NCBI RefSeq assembly: GCF_022605725.1
Contig: NC_065550.1
Coordinates: forward strand, 8,432,001-8,496,000
DNA length: 64,000 bases
From: Anthonomus grandis grandis
Taxonomy: Eukaryota; Arthropoda; Insecta; Coleoptera; Curculionidae
Direction: 5' to 3'
How positions within the stretch are numbered: the stretch's first letter is position 1; each line of letters starts with the position of its first letter. The translations under genes were made by a program, and so were the position numbers. The notes below the pieces were generated by a model. The model had not been told where the DNA came from. It worked only from the letters and a program-made list of their open reading frames with translations, and ran no database searches. This document shows positions 20,725-31,328 of the stretch, in pieces.

Positions 20725-22825
20725 TACTCTATTTCAAAAGTGTATAGGGCAATAAACTGGGGAATTCCGTTCTGTTTGGCTACATTTCGTGGTAGTTCAT
20801 AGGCGCAGGTACTTATAATATTTATGAATTTAATTTTCACGGATTAAATGCCTTTATTTTGAAAGAGATTAAATACTAAATAAATACTTTTAATCCTTTT
20901 GTATAGGTACCTATCTTTTAACGCTTTGTAACATGCAAAAATGGGGTCAGGTAATATATACAGACTATAAATACTTTTAAATCATATTTTAAACGTTAGT
21001 AGTCACTGCTACGCTGTAGTGTAATCACAATATTATTATCCCAATATTTAAAAAATGGAGGTATTCAGTCCAACGAAAAGATGTACTAAAAATTCTCCAC
21101 TATCGCTGAGTGAAAAAGTTATTATTTTAAATGTACATGATTGCATAAAACACGATTACCCTAGTTTTACTGTGCAAGAAATTGTTGAAAAATGTTCTCG
21201 AATGAGTGGAATTGGAAAGTCCACCATTTTCAAATTGTTGCGGGAAAGAAAAGTAGCAGGTCAAGTGGAATCTCCCAAGCAAAAGCCAGGACGACCTACA
21301 AAAGTCCTTGATGAAAATGCTAAATGTATAATTCGAAGAAAAGTTCACTCTTTTTATTTTAAAAAGGAAATACCCACCCTAGACAAAATTTTAATGGAGC
21401 TTGGCCGAGATGACAGTATTCCGTTGATAAGTAGAAAACTTTTATGGAAAACTTTAAAAAATATGGATTTTGCCTGGGAAAAGCATAACCGCAAAGCACT
21501 TTTACTGGAGAGCGACGAAATTGTTTGTTGGGGACGACAATACTTGAGAAGTATTAAGCAGTACCGCAGGGAGCAAAAGAAAGTTTTTTATCTTGATGAG
21601 ACGTGGATTAACGAAGGTTATATAGTCCAAAAAATGTGGCAAGACAAAAATATAACCAGTGCTCGCCAAGCTTTCATAGAAGGCCTGTCTACGGGTATTA
21701 AAGTACCTTCGGGAAAAGGAAAAAGACTTATAATCACACATATTGGAAGCGAAGAGGGATTTTTAAAGGAAGGTCTGCTAACCTTTGAGTCGACTCGCAC
21801 AGGAGATTACCATGAAGACATGAACTCAGACGTTTTCGAGGACTATTTTGGTGAAATGATAAAATTTCTTCCGGCTAATTCGGTAGTGGTTATGGATAAC
21901 GCAAGCTATCATTCACGGCGAATAGAGAAGACGCCAACTTCAAGTTGGAGAAAGCAAGAAATTATCGATTGGCTGACTGCAAAAGGTATTGCGTTTGAAG
22001 CAAATTTGATAAAAAAAGAACTGCTGGTAATAGCAAACTTACACAAAACTCGTTTCATGAAATACGCCGTGGAAGATATAGCCGAAAAATATAATATAAC
22101 TGTACTGCGCTTACCGCCATATCATTGCGAACTAAATCCTATAGAACTGATATGGGCGCAGGTAAAAGGATTTGTAGCAAGACAAAACACGACTTTTAAA
22201 ATGAAAGATGTTAAGCTACTGTTAGATCAAGCCATTACGGAAGCGACACCAGAGAATTGGCGAAAAGCAGTCCAGCATGTAATTAAGCAAGAGGACAAAA
22301 TGTGGGATCTTGACAACCTCATCGATCAGACAGTCGATCCTTTAATTATAATGTCAAGAGGTGATGACAGTTCGTCAGATGACGAAGAAGACTACAATCT
22401 ATTATAATTTAAAATTGTTATACACTGTTCAAAAAGTGCCAGATCCAAAAGTGACATTTTCAACTGTTTTACTCTACATATTATGTTCAATAAATTTGTA
22501 AAAAAAATATATTATTCCATTTAAACAAAAGTAACTTTCTAAAATAAAATAGCATTTAAGTACATTAATTATAAGGTAAGAAACAAGTCCCAGTTGCACG
22601 CCTTTGGCGAACCGTTTTCAATGTTTATCAGTGGGTAACAATGGGCAAAACTCATAAATTGACCCAAAACCGGGTGGCACTACCTGCAATCAACGAAAAG
22701 AAAGAATTTTACATTGAAACTAATACCCAACTAAGGTAGTGACATAAAATATTGGTGGATCACCAGGTACCACTTTTGCATACCTAATGAGGTTTTATTG
22801 CTCTACACACTTCTGAAATAGAGTA
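20725..22825 (+). mobile_element. Sailor copy B (DD82E), full length
   Basis: Imperfect TIRs of ~36 bp: left TATACTCTATTTCAAAAGTG, right inward TATACTCTATTTCAGAAGTG, both running on to GCAATAAA. TA duplications lie at 20723-20724 and 22826-22827. At about 2.1 kb with both ends and a complete transposase, this is the only copy in the window that looks mobilisable. Confidence 0.92.
21055..22407 (+). CDS. Sailor-type DD82E transposase, complete (copy B)
   Basis: 450 aa, identical to the protein at 17374-18726: N-terminal helix-turn-helix, GRPTK, catalytic D181, D281 and E364 with DD82E spacing, acidic tail. The start is chosen at the Met of MEVFSPTKRC, ~330 bp inside the left TIR, after TTTAAAAA. 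The ~420 bp between the stop and the right TIR include an AATAAA-like signal (TTCAATAAATTTG) near 22487. Here, unlike copy A, both TIRs are present. An IS630-like DDE_3 transposase is the only plausible reading. Confidence 0.95.
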   Translation: MEVFSPTKRCTKNSPLSLSEKVIILNVHDCIKHDYPSFTVQEIVEKCSRMSGIGKSTIFKLLRERKVAGQVESPKQKPGRPTKVLDENAKCIIRRKVHSFYFKKEIPTLDKILMELGRDDSIPLISRKLLWKTLKNMDFAWEKHNRKALLLESDEIVCWGRQYLRSIKQYRREQKKVFYLDETWINEGYIVQKMWQDKNITSARQAFIEGLSTGIKVPSGKGKRLIITHIGSEEGFLKEGLLTFESTRTGDYHEDMNSDVFEDYFGEMIKFLPANSVVVMDNASYHSRRIEKTPTSSWRKQEIIDWLTAKGIAFEANLIKKELLVIANLHKTRFMKYAVEDIAEKYNITVLRLPPYHCELNPIELIWAQVKGFVARQNTTFKMKDVKLLLDQAITEATPENWRKAVQHVIKQEDKMWDLDNLIDQTVDPLIIMSRGDDSSSDDEEDYNLL

Positions 22826-22827
22826 TA

Positions 22828-23060
22828 ATTCTTTTATTAGTGAGTAGCACTTGTAATGACTTAAATGTTTTAGAAACGTATATTTATATAAAATTCCATG
22901 AGTCTATTTTATTTTGAGGGTTACAGGATTGGAATTTAGATTGTGGATGATTGATGTTTTTATTCCTACTGCAATACTGCAGAGGTTTGATCATTAACAA
23001 CAAGGGGTTTTTTTATGTTTTTTTATATGAATTGTTTAATTTTTTCTATCATTGGATATT
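22828..23060. other. Unassigned flank of Sailor B
   Basis: AT-rich; no ORF or repeat recognised. It may belong to the same endogenous element as the integrase relic that follows. Confidence 0.4.
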
Positions 23061-23720
23061 TCAACATGATTTTTATCTAGACCTTAATAATTTGATAAGA
23101 ACCTACAAATTTATTTCAACCTTTTAGGATCCTTTTAAATGCTGCGTGTCCTACTTTAAATTTTTCGTTATTATTATCCTGTATCTTACGTTAAATAATT
23201 AACTCAACAGGAGGATAATTGGTGACAATAACCTATTACAGCGTAGTCTATTTTATTTTTCTGCTCTTTAGGGAAAAGTTATAGAAATTCTTAAATGTTA
23301 CGATAATCGTAGATTGAAGTCTTTCTATAATACCGTTGGATTCATGATGGTTTCGTGTTGTAAAATATACATTTACCTTATGTAGTTTTAATAATTCTTT
23401 TAGCGTGTCATCATCATATTAGCAAATGGCTCATTTTCTATCTATGCATAGGCTTGGGCAAATTTCGTAAATGCATCCATAATAGTCAGGTTGTTCAGTA
23501 AATATGTCTATATATACAATTTCAAAGGCCGCAGTGTTTTTGGGCATATTTTGATTATTGGCATATTTCACAAGAATTAATATATGTTTATGTGTTAATG
23601 ATGTTTTCATATTTCGCCACTAATAGTTTCTCTTAAGATATTCAAGCGTTTCGCTTATTCCACGACGGTTAGTTTGATAGTTCACTCAAAGATATACCGT
23701 TGACTCCTACTACCATAAAT
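23060..23720 (-). pseudogene. Errantivirus/gypsy-like integrase relic
   Basis: On the minus strand the broken frame shows AAFEIVYIDIFTEQ (integrase core start), KELLKLHKVNVYFTT and NHHESNGIIERLQSTI, matching the SNG...ER-H core of Ty3/gypsy integrases, then KFKVGHAAFKR. Stops and frameshifts are frequent. It probably comes from the same class of insect endogenous elements as the env-like relics at 19175/20290 and the RT relic at 24722. It is not continuous with either. Confidence 0.6.
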
Positions 23721-24029
23721 CAATTAGACCATTAAGCCCATTGTGAGCCCATCCAACTTTTCTAAGAGGTGATAAAGGAATCAGGGTCGGCTTGAAAATA
23801 AAATTAATAATAAATCACGAGCATAATATAGAATATAAAATGCAACTATTTCCTATGAATTCAAACACTGTTTAATAACTTATTCTACCTTACTTTAAAT
23901 TTAATTCTGTTTATAATAATGTAACTATCGGTTGTAATATTATTTTCTACAATTTTTATTAATTCCGCTACAGATGGATTTAATGTTGGGAAGTATTATT
24001 TCTTCAAATACTCGATTTTACTTGATGTC

Positions 24030-24720
24030 ATATAAGTTCAATGGGATTAAAAATACAATAATATGGAGGTAGACGCAACACTGTATGGCCATTTTCTATT
24101 GTGAGTTTATCACACGCATACTCATTATTTATTTTAAAAGCTTTAAAAGCAAAGTCCTCGTTTTTTTGTACGCCTCTTCAAAATATATGCTATTGTCTAC
24201 TATAAAAATTTGAATATCTCCTTTAGTACTATTAAAACAAGGTAACTTTATTACTTGACCACTATGGTAACTAGCGTTATCCATAACCATCACACTATTT
24301 TTTGGAATATTTATAAGAAGCCGATACATAACACTTGGTAATTTAGGAAGGAGTCTGCCTGAGTGTAGTAGACAGTTTGGAACAAAGCCACTTTCTGAGC
24401 CTGCATGTATTATTGTTATCCTCTTCCCTTTATTTTATTTCATCCCTATAATTAATCGCCTTGTACTTAAAACCCATTTTCGGTAAATTTTTCTTAGGGT
24501 AACCACAGTAGACATTGAGTGTTCATACATCTGATAATTTTTTTTTCCTGATACATCCAAAGGTGTATTTGTCAAAGCACAATCTCGCCAGAGTTGAAAT
24601 CTCTTGATAGTAAAGATTGAACATCGGCACTTCCTTCTTCTAAAGGTGTTACAACAGTATGGCCCACTATCAGCCCATGGACGCCACATTTTTGCCCTAT
24701 CATGCCACAAAAAAAATAAT
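24030..24720 (-). pseudogene. Sailor-like transposase relic (second subfamily)
   Basis: 24329-24129 encodes IPKNSVMVMDNASYHSGQVI (second-Asp motif), and immediately downstream on the minus strand comes LRLPPYYCIFNPIELI (Glu motif), then a stop. The N-terminal side (to ~24710) is broken: pieces such as MWHDRAKMWRPWADSG correspond to the region around the first Asp. It is related to but clearly older than Sailor A-C, and collinear with 1-720. About 80 residues separate Asp and Glu, so it belongs to the same DD82E branch. Confidence 0.75.
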
Positions 24721-24721
24721 T

Positions 24722-25785
24722 GGGTAAATCACTTGCTTACAACAATAGCCCCTTAAGTTAACTCGTAAAGAACTTAATTAGAAATAAATTGTCACACTCA
24801 ATTTCTTCTTATTTATATTAGATCTAGGTAGGTACTTACAAACGTAAAGGTAGGTATAATACTTCCAGACCTAAGAACACAAGTTTTAATTCTGACTAAA
24901 TTTAGGTAATTTACATATTCACCCTTCAACTAACCAAGCCATAACAACATCAGACCATCCTAGATTGCAGACTTAGCATATTCCATTTTTTTCACGGTTA
25001 GCGTTTAGAATCGTACCCCATGCCAAACATAACAGAAATCCTGGATAACTTGGGTCGCTGTCAATACTTTACAACATTAGATTTGGCATCTGGATTCCAC
25101 CAGATAGAAATTACAGAGGATGATATCCATAAAACAGCGTTTAACACAGAAAACGGGCATTACGAATTTCTCCGAATGCCCTTTGGATTAAAAAATGCTC
25201 CGGCTACCTTCCAAAAAGTTATGGACCATTTATTAAGCGGCTATACATTTTGCTTAGTATACATTGATGATATAATTATTTTCAGCACTAGCATTGAGGA
25301 ACATATATGTAACCTAAAAAAGGTTTTTGACTGACTTAGAGACACCAACTTTCAAATCCAGTTGGACAAATTGGAATTTTTACAAAAAGATGTCTCCTAT
25401 TTGGGTCACATAGAAACACCTAATGGGGGAAAAACCCAACCAGATAAGATTCAAGCAATAAAGAGCTATCCTATAGAAAAAAATTAAAAAGATATTAAAG
25501 GGTTTCGTGGACTTTTCTTGGGATATTACTTAAACAGGCAAAAATTATTATTGACATTGTGATATAACCTATTTTGTCGGAACTGATTACCTCTATGAAA
25601 ATTATTTTGTGATTGAAAATTTTCATAGGGGGTATAGAAGTATTATTGGTAGGGCTATCTTACATGAGGAAAATTATTGTATCTTAACATTGGTCTTTGT
25701 GGATTTTGGTGAAAATTCGTATTATTTCTTATGGGTGTGTGTCTTGGTGTAAGTGTACTCCGTGCTTATGTATTTAAAGAATTTG
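24722..25785 (+). pseudogene. Ty3/gypsy (17.6/297-like) reverse-transcriptase relic
   Basis: 25020-25334 is open and encodes the RT palm: MPNITEILDNLGRCQYFTTL, DLASGFHQIEI, HYEFLRMPFGLKNAPATFQ and the active site LVYIDDIIIFS. A stop (TGA at 25332-25334) interrupts, after which IQLDKLEFLQKDVSYLGH and GGKTQPDKIQAIKSYP continue in frame before a stop in KKN. No protease, RNase H or integrase follows; ~250 bp of non-coding DNA shared with 9490-9742 do. The whole ~1.06-kb module is a duplicated fragment, not an element with LTRs. Confidence 0.82.
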
Positions 25786-25905
25786 ATCTATATATACATA
25801 AAGTTTTCTTCTTCTGTGATAGGTAAACCCACGAACTTAATAAATATACCTGGACTGCCAATCCATTGAAAACTAAATGACCACTACTAGGTGGCCGCCA
25901 TTTTG

Positions 25906-26580
25906 CGTGATTGTGTCCTTTCGATGTTGGTCACCCTTTTTCACTGGTGCCAATTTTGGACAAATTTCACTGGTGCCAATTGTAGGGAAACAAAACAATT
26001 TAAGGTTTTGGAAGGTTATGTTTACAACAACCAAATTTCAGTTAAAGAAAGTTACATTTAATTAATAATTTAAGATAGTTACATTAGTTCTAATATTTTT
26101 CTTGTACCTATTTAAAAATATCGTTAAAATTTACGAAGTTTCAGTTGACTTACAGGGATAGATGCATGCACTTTAAAATACGTGTTTTTATGTTCTTCTA
26201 AACTTGCATCTTACGAATACTAATACCATAAAAATGATGGTCTTCGTTTAAATTTTTGAAATTAAAAACAAAGGTTTTTAAAACCCTATAATTTGGTTTT
26301 CATTATACCCATTTCAACTCAATTCTAATCTCTAACATATACACGTTCGGCGGTTGAAAAATTTCGAATATGATTTTTGCGTAATGTGTAAGAAGGAGAC
26401 GGAGTAGAGCGAGAACAAACTTGGCTCCACCCTGGGCGGCTATCGCGTCGTCGTTGCGCTTATCAGTCAAATCGGTTAAAGTTCGGTTGCAATTCCTCGC
26501 ATACCCTATGTACGTGTTAGCCGATCATGTTTACAATTTATTTCAACCTTTGGTACGAAGACGGATACAGTAATAAAATA
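25906..26580. other. Unassigned DNA upstream of mariner M4
   Basis: Contains the duplicated phrase CACTGGTGCCAATT (25937 and 25969 region) and a GC-richer stretch at 26395-26520 that may be the 5' untranslated part of M4. No TIR found. Confidence 0.35.
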
Positions 26581-27628
26581 AAAATGGTTTTCACTGTTGA
26601 TCAAAATATTAATATCATTAAATGGTATTGTCATGCGGATAGTGCAGAAGAAGTTGTCGGCCGTTTTATATTTGCGTATCCTGATCAGCAAGTCCCTACT
26701 GCTAAAATAATTTATAATATCTGGCATAAGTTTGAGCAGTCGGGATGTGTAAATTGGTGTGCAAAATGTTCTAGTGGCGATCAGGAACCTCGTCGCACAC
26801 CTGACGCTAGGTAAGTGAACCTTGTTCTAGCTCCCAAATTTCTGAAGAACTTGATATTCCAAGTCGTACAGTGCGTGATATTTTGAAAAGCAATAAGTAC
26901 AAAGCCTATAAAATGAAAAACACTCAAGAAATTTTTCCAGAAGATCAAATAAAACGCTTGGAGTTTTGTGAAACGTTAAGAGAAAAAATTGATCAAAATG
27001 ACGACTTCACAAGTAATATTTTATTTACAAACGAGTCATCTTTTTCTCTTCTAGGTCGACATAATTCTTCAGTCGTGAGATATTGGTCTCGGGAAAATCT
27101 ATATTTGAGTGTACCATTACGAACTCAATACCCGCAAAAGGTAAATGTTTGGGCTGGTATTTTAGCCAACCACATAGTAGGGCTTTTTTTATTGATGGTA
27201 CCTTAAACTCTGAGAGATTTACTTTTATTGCAACAAAATATTATACCCGCTGTACGAAACTTGGATGTTAATTTTGTGGAAATTTGATTTCAACAAGACG
27301 GATGTCCCGCTCAAAACGCTAGACAAGTGCAGGACTATTTAACACTTTTCCTGAACGGCTTATTTCCACAAGAGGTACCATACCATGTCCTCCGCGATCT
27401 CCAGATCTGACGCCTTGCGACTACTTCTTATGGGGCTATTTGACGGAAATTCTTTACCAACACCGACATGAAAGAGCCGTTAATTTGGACGAATTGCGAC
27501 TTCGAATTATTAATATTTCTAGGTCCATTACACCTGAAATGTTAGCCAATGTACGTAGAGAATTTTACGACAGGTTGGGATACTGTGAAGCCCAACAAGG
27601 AGGTGTATTTGAACACCTTATTAAATAA
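26581..27628 (+). pseudogene. Mariner M4 transposase (DD41D-related), decayed
   Basis: It begins MVFTVDQNINIIKWYCHADS and shares its plan with M10: RTVRDILKSNKYKAYKMKNT (helix-turn-helix), QEIFPEDQIKRLEFCETL, YPQKVNVWAGIL. The first catalytic position reads LFTNESSF, Asn where Asp is needed. QQDGCPAQNAR (second Asp) and RSPDLTPCDYFLWGYL (third Asp) remain. At least four frameshifts or stops lie near 26812, 27206, 27270 and 27345. The C-terminus NVRREFYDRLGYCEAQ to the stop at 27628 is open. No TIRs recognised. Confidence 0.85.
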
Positions 27629-28172
27629 TCCATTTAATTAGAATTATTATTTTGTTTAAGAGATATTTTTCATTTTATTTTAGAATATTGTATTTAGTTT
27701 TCACTAAAGGTTTTTAAGATTTGAGCATATTAAAGTTGTTTTTTTGACTTGCGATTATGACCACGTTAAAAAACAACATAAATTTTTATCTTTCGTGTGC
27801 GCGTAAAATTCCAATACTTGATTCGAGGTTAACCTACCAATCTCCAAGCGCTTGCTAAACATCATTGCGAGCAAGCCGAAATTAAATTCACATTGCGAGC
27901 GGTACCAGAGAAAAACAAACCACCGAGAAGCGACAAAACCCGCATTTACCGTTGATTTTCTGGGGTCCAATTTTGGTGCCCTTGAGCGGGCTTAAATGAC
28001 TGGCGCTACATATTAAGCAACGGAGAAAAATCGTTTTGGCAATTTAATAGTTCCGTACACGGAGAGAAATACGACAATTAATAGATTAAAAATTTTATTA
28101 GGAATTTGAAATCAAAAGTATTACATTATTTTACCGTTGGTATAGTTAAGTTATAAGTATACCTAAACTATA

Positions 28173-28431
28173 CCGGGTGACACAGGAAAAAGGGAACACG
28201 CAACAATTTTTTTATTTTTTAAGATAAACAAATGTATGAAAAAATAAACTGGGTGTCCCATTTAAAATAAGAAAGTTCGTGTCATTTCCGGTTCAACCGG
28301 AAGTGATTAAAAAACAATTGAATACGTCAAAATATGCTTTTATAACCATTCTATTGACATACCAAATTTCATTTGTTTATCTTGAAAAATAAAAAAGTTA
28401 TTGCGTGTTCCCTTTTTCCTGTGTCATCCGG
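28173..28431. mobile_element. 259-bp MITE of Tc1/mariner type
   Basis: Terminal repeats of ~66 bp: CCGGGTGACACAGGAAAAAG left and CCGGATGACACAGGAAAAAG inward from the right, continuing through GGGAACACGCAA and AAGATAAACAAATG. Flanked by TA on both sides. Non-coding; must be moved by a transposase encoded elsewhere. Confidence 0.88.
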
Positions 28432-28700
28432 TATAGTGCCAACTATAAAAATTACCATTTAGGATAAATAATGGAAAACAAAAAATATTCTAAACAAACT
28501 TTTATTTTTTGAGAAAATAATATTGGCCCATTGTATAATGAAACACAAAAATACATTGGCAATAATTAAATTAAACCTATATAGGTACATTTATACATTC
28601 CGCAAAATTTTTAGTTTTCGAACATTTTTATCTTTATTTATTTTTAAGACCCTATTATTATATTTAATGGTGTAAAATATTTTCATAAATATAAATAATT

Positions 28701-28805
28701 TTAAGATAAAGGTTTTTGGAAAATGTGCACAAGGGTGTTCATAATTAATAGTTTTCCACACCCTGTCTTTGAATAACATCCACGAAAAGCACAGGTATAA
28801 GGCAT
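28701..28805 (-). pseudogene. Possible THAP-like zinc-finger start (fragment)
   Basis: MPYTCAFRGCYSKTGCGK followed by VHIFQKP resembles the Cys-x4-Cys and FxxFP start of THAP domains, which occur in P-element-like and other transposase genes. Only 34 codons are open and the Cys/His partners are missing. Highly tentative. Confidence 0.22.
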
Positions 28806-29049
28806 ATTATAAAAGTTTTTAATAAAATAAAGAGCACAATGACAACACACACAAAAAATAAAGACAGAGAAAAATTCAGGCAACACTTGACTAGACTAAA
28901 CTAGGCGTCGAATATTACCGGACTAACCGACGGCTGGCTGGGGACCGGCAATAAGACAGGTATACCAAATAAGCTCGCACATGCGCAAGAAAAATCAGTC
29001 CCGGCTTTGTCCCTTCTCGGTGGTTTGTTTTTCTCTGGCGGTACGGAGA

Positions 29050-29588
29050 ATCGGCATCGCTATCGGTGGGAGGTTACCGATGCAGTCGTTCTCTGTCTAC
29101 TCTCTATCTATTAGGTCTAATACATTAAAACTCAATCCGTAAGATTCAACTCGCCAAACGTGTATGTTTTAATTTAGAATATGGTTTCAAAAAATTTCAA
29201 TGAAAATGATCAGGTGTATGAACGACATAAAATGATGTAACTAAAAAGTATGTACTTTATACATTAAAATATAAAATACGTTTTATTATTTAAATAAAAT
29301 TATAAAAAAGGGAAATTAGTAATTCAAGAGAGAGAGAAAGAGAAACTCTATAGGTAAATGTTTTACACAATTCAACTGGAATAGACAGGGAAGAGGTATA
29401 GATGCTTCAAAATTTCTGTTTACTGCAAATAAGTTTCGCGACCTAACGAATACTATACTCCTTAGAGGAAAGCTTTTTAGAATATGGACAATATCCTCCT
29501 GCAAAGTTATATTTTAAGGATATAATGTTAGAGCATTTTAAAATTATGGTACCCTCGTTAATTTTTTAACCATGATTTTCACATAATA
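29050..29588. other. Unassigned AT-rich DNA
   Basis: No ORF with recognisable content. A short GA-rich tract lies at ~29326-29345. Confidence 0.5.
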
Positions 29589-29590
29589 TA

Positions 29591-30505
29591 CAGGGTGTTT
29601 CAGAACTATGGGATCAAACTTCTAGGGGTTGTTCAGTGCAACAGTAGAATCCATTTGAGTATTGGAACTCATGTCCGGAAATGCGTCACTACGCCACTAC
29701 GGCCCTAAGACGCGTTAAAATTTATAAAAAACATTAATTACCTAAATAGGATCTGCTGCATTTATTTTGACCTTTTGTACATGATACCATAACGACAATT
29801 GCTTAAAATCAACGCTTATCAATGTCAATCCTCAATGTCATGTTTAAAAATTTTATAGCTTAAAATTTTTAAACATTTATTGCTAATGGAAAACTTTATT
29901 AATCAAGAATTGGCAGATATGCATTTGGCATACCGCCAACAATAGATATGCATTTTTTACGATATGTCTTGTGGACCGATAAAGCCTCTTTCACAAGAGA
30001 CGGTATTACGTGAGTATTTGGCTCAGCGGTTTGGGCACCGTTGGATTGCCAGTGGTGGAGCAGTTTCTTGGCCTCCTAGGTCACCCGATTTAACATCACT
30101 CGATTTTTTCTTGTGGGGACATGTAAAGTTTATAGTCTAAGAAACTCCAGTAGAATCAGAGCTAGACTTAATTGGACGAATAACAGCAGCATTTGAAATC
30201 ATTCAAAACGAGGATCAAATTTTTAGTGTAGTCCGCCGAAATCATGTGCGGCGTTTAAATCGATGTATTGAGGTTGGAGGAAGACATTTTGAACAATTGT
30301 TGTGATGGTATCATATACAAAACGTAAAAATAAATGCATCAGATCTAATAATTAGTAATTAATATTTTTTCTAAATTTAAACGCGTCTTAGGGCCGTAGT
30401 GGCGTAGTGACACATTTCTGGACATGGGTTCCTATACTCAAATAGATTCTACTGTTGCACTGAACAACCCCTAGAAGTTTAATCCCATAGTTCTGAAACA
30501 CCCTG
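29591..30505 (+). mobile_element. Mariner M6, internally deleted
   Basis: TIRs of ~128 bp, CAGGGTGTTTCAGAACTATG inward from both sides with only a handful of mismatches, flanked by TA (29589-29590, 30506-30507). Total 915 bp. Between them, 29975-30305 (+) keeps the C-terminal half of a mariner transposase: QRFGHRWIASGGAVSWPPRS, PDLTSLDFFLWGHVK (third catalytic Asp), and VGGRHFEQLL to a stop; an in-frame stop follows KFIV. The front two-thirds of the gene is deleted. Near-identical long TIRs argue for fairly recent mobility in trans. Confidence 0.88.
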
Positions 30506-30509
30506 TATA

Positions 30510-31149
30510 TTTGTGTTTTGTGCTATAAAGTGGCCGCCACCAGGCAGCGGTCATTTTTCGGTAGCGTGGCCATATGTAATATGTATTAGTACTATATTTA
30601 TGAAGACCGTGGGGCTTAGGTATATTTATAAGTTCGTGGGTAATCCTTAGCTTTAGTGTTAAGAAGGATGATAAGAAAGACAATGTCACAGTTGTCGAAC
30701 ATAAAAACCGATTCCACTCGGTCTATTGGTAATTACCGTTCCTAAATGGTATTAACCAAACACGTCCAAGCGGTTATAGCTATTACCGTGTTGAGATACG
30801 TGACGTCACCAATTAGCCCTTTATACGTCATCAATTTGGAACAGTAATTACCCACGTCAGGAGCTGTTTTCTAAACGTCAAATGTCAAAAATATTAAAAT
30901 AAGTGCGGGAAAAAATAAAAACAAACAACAAATTATTTCCTTTTTAAAGATGACACAAAATTTATTATGGCTAGTTTTCTTTTTTGATATTTATGTTTAA
31001 GAACTAATTACATATAACATTACTGGCGTCTGGGGTAATATTTACAAAGAAACAAAATGATGATATACTTCAACCAAACACGTCCAAGCGGACACGATTG
31101 GTTATGTTATCAAGGGACTTTTCAAGGTCAACCAAGGGCTTAACCGCGG
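30510..31149. other. Intergenic DNA with short direct and inverted repeats
   Basis: AACCAAACACGTCCAAGCGG occurs at 30753-30772 and again at 31074-31093. GGTAATTACCGTTCC (30729) has an inverted partner near 30840-30856. No ORF. Confidence 0.6.
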
Positions 31150-31328
31150 TTAGGCGCCTGCCACACATGCCAACGGCGGTGGCGTCATGCCGCTGGCGTT
31201 GTCGGTCTCGTCCCGCCATCAATCGAGACACACTTGACTCTAGCGGGTTTTGCGGTCGGTAGCGACGCCGGATCTTTGGTTTATTTTGTTTCAGTTTTCA
31301 GTAGTCCTACGGACGTGAAACTTTCAAC

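Larger units (their letters stand above)
17193..22588. repeat. Near-perfect palindrome, two 2.66-kb arms, ~75-bp spacer
   Basis: 17193-19850 read in reverse matches 19926-22588 with only a few substitutions. The two 450-aa ORFs encode identical proteins; differences are visible near 18232 and in the 19073/20718 region. Each arm holds Sailor, an env-like relic and repeat E. The spacer (19851-19925) is TA repeats plus CCTTAATCCTTAATCCTTAT. This is either a very recent inverted duplication or an assembly artefact. Confidence 0.9.
27900..29045. repeat. 43-bp inverted repeat bounding 1.15 kb
   Basis: Left arm 27900-27942 (GGTACCAGAGAAAAACAAAC...) matches the complement of 29001-29045 at nearly every position (CCAGAGAAAAACAAACCACC core). 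Between the arms are a MITE (28173-28431) and a possible THAP-like fragment. No TSD could be read at the arm ends. Confidence 0.6.
25824..30645. repeat. Inverted arms bounding a 4.8-kb segment
   Basis: 25824-25850 (ACCCACGAACTTAATAAATA...) is inverted at 30618-30645. A second pair, 25876-25905 (AATGACCACTACTAGGTGGC) and 30528-30557, continues inward, with unmatched sequence between. The segment may be an old TIR element filled with later insertions (M4, MITE, M6). No transposase for the outer arms was found. Confidence 0.5.
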
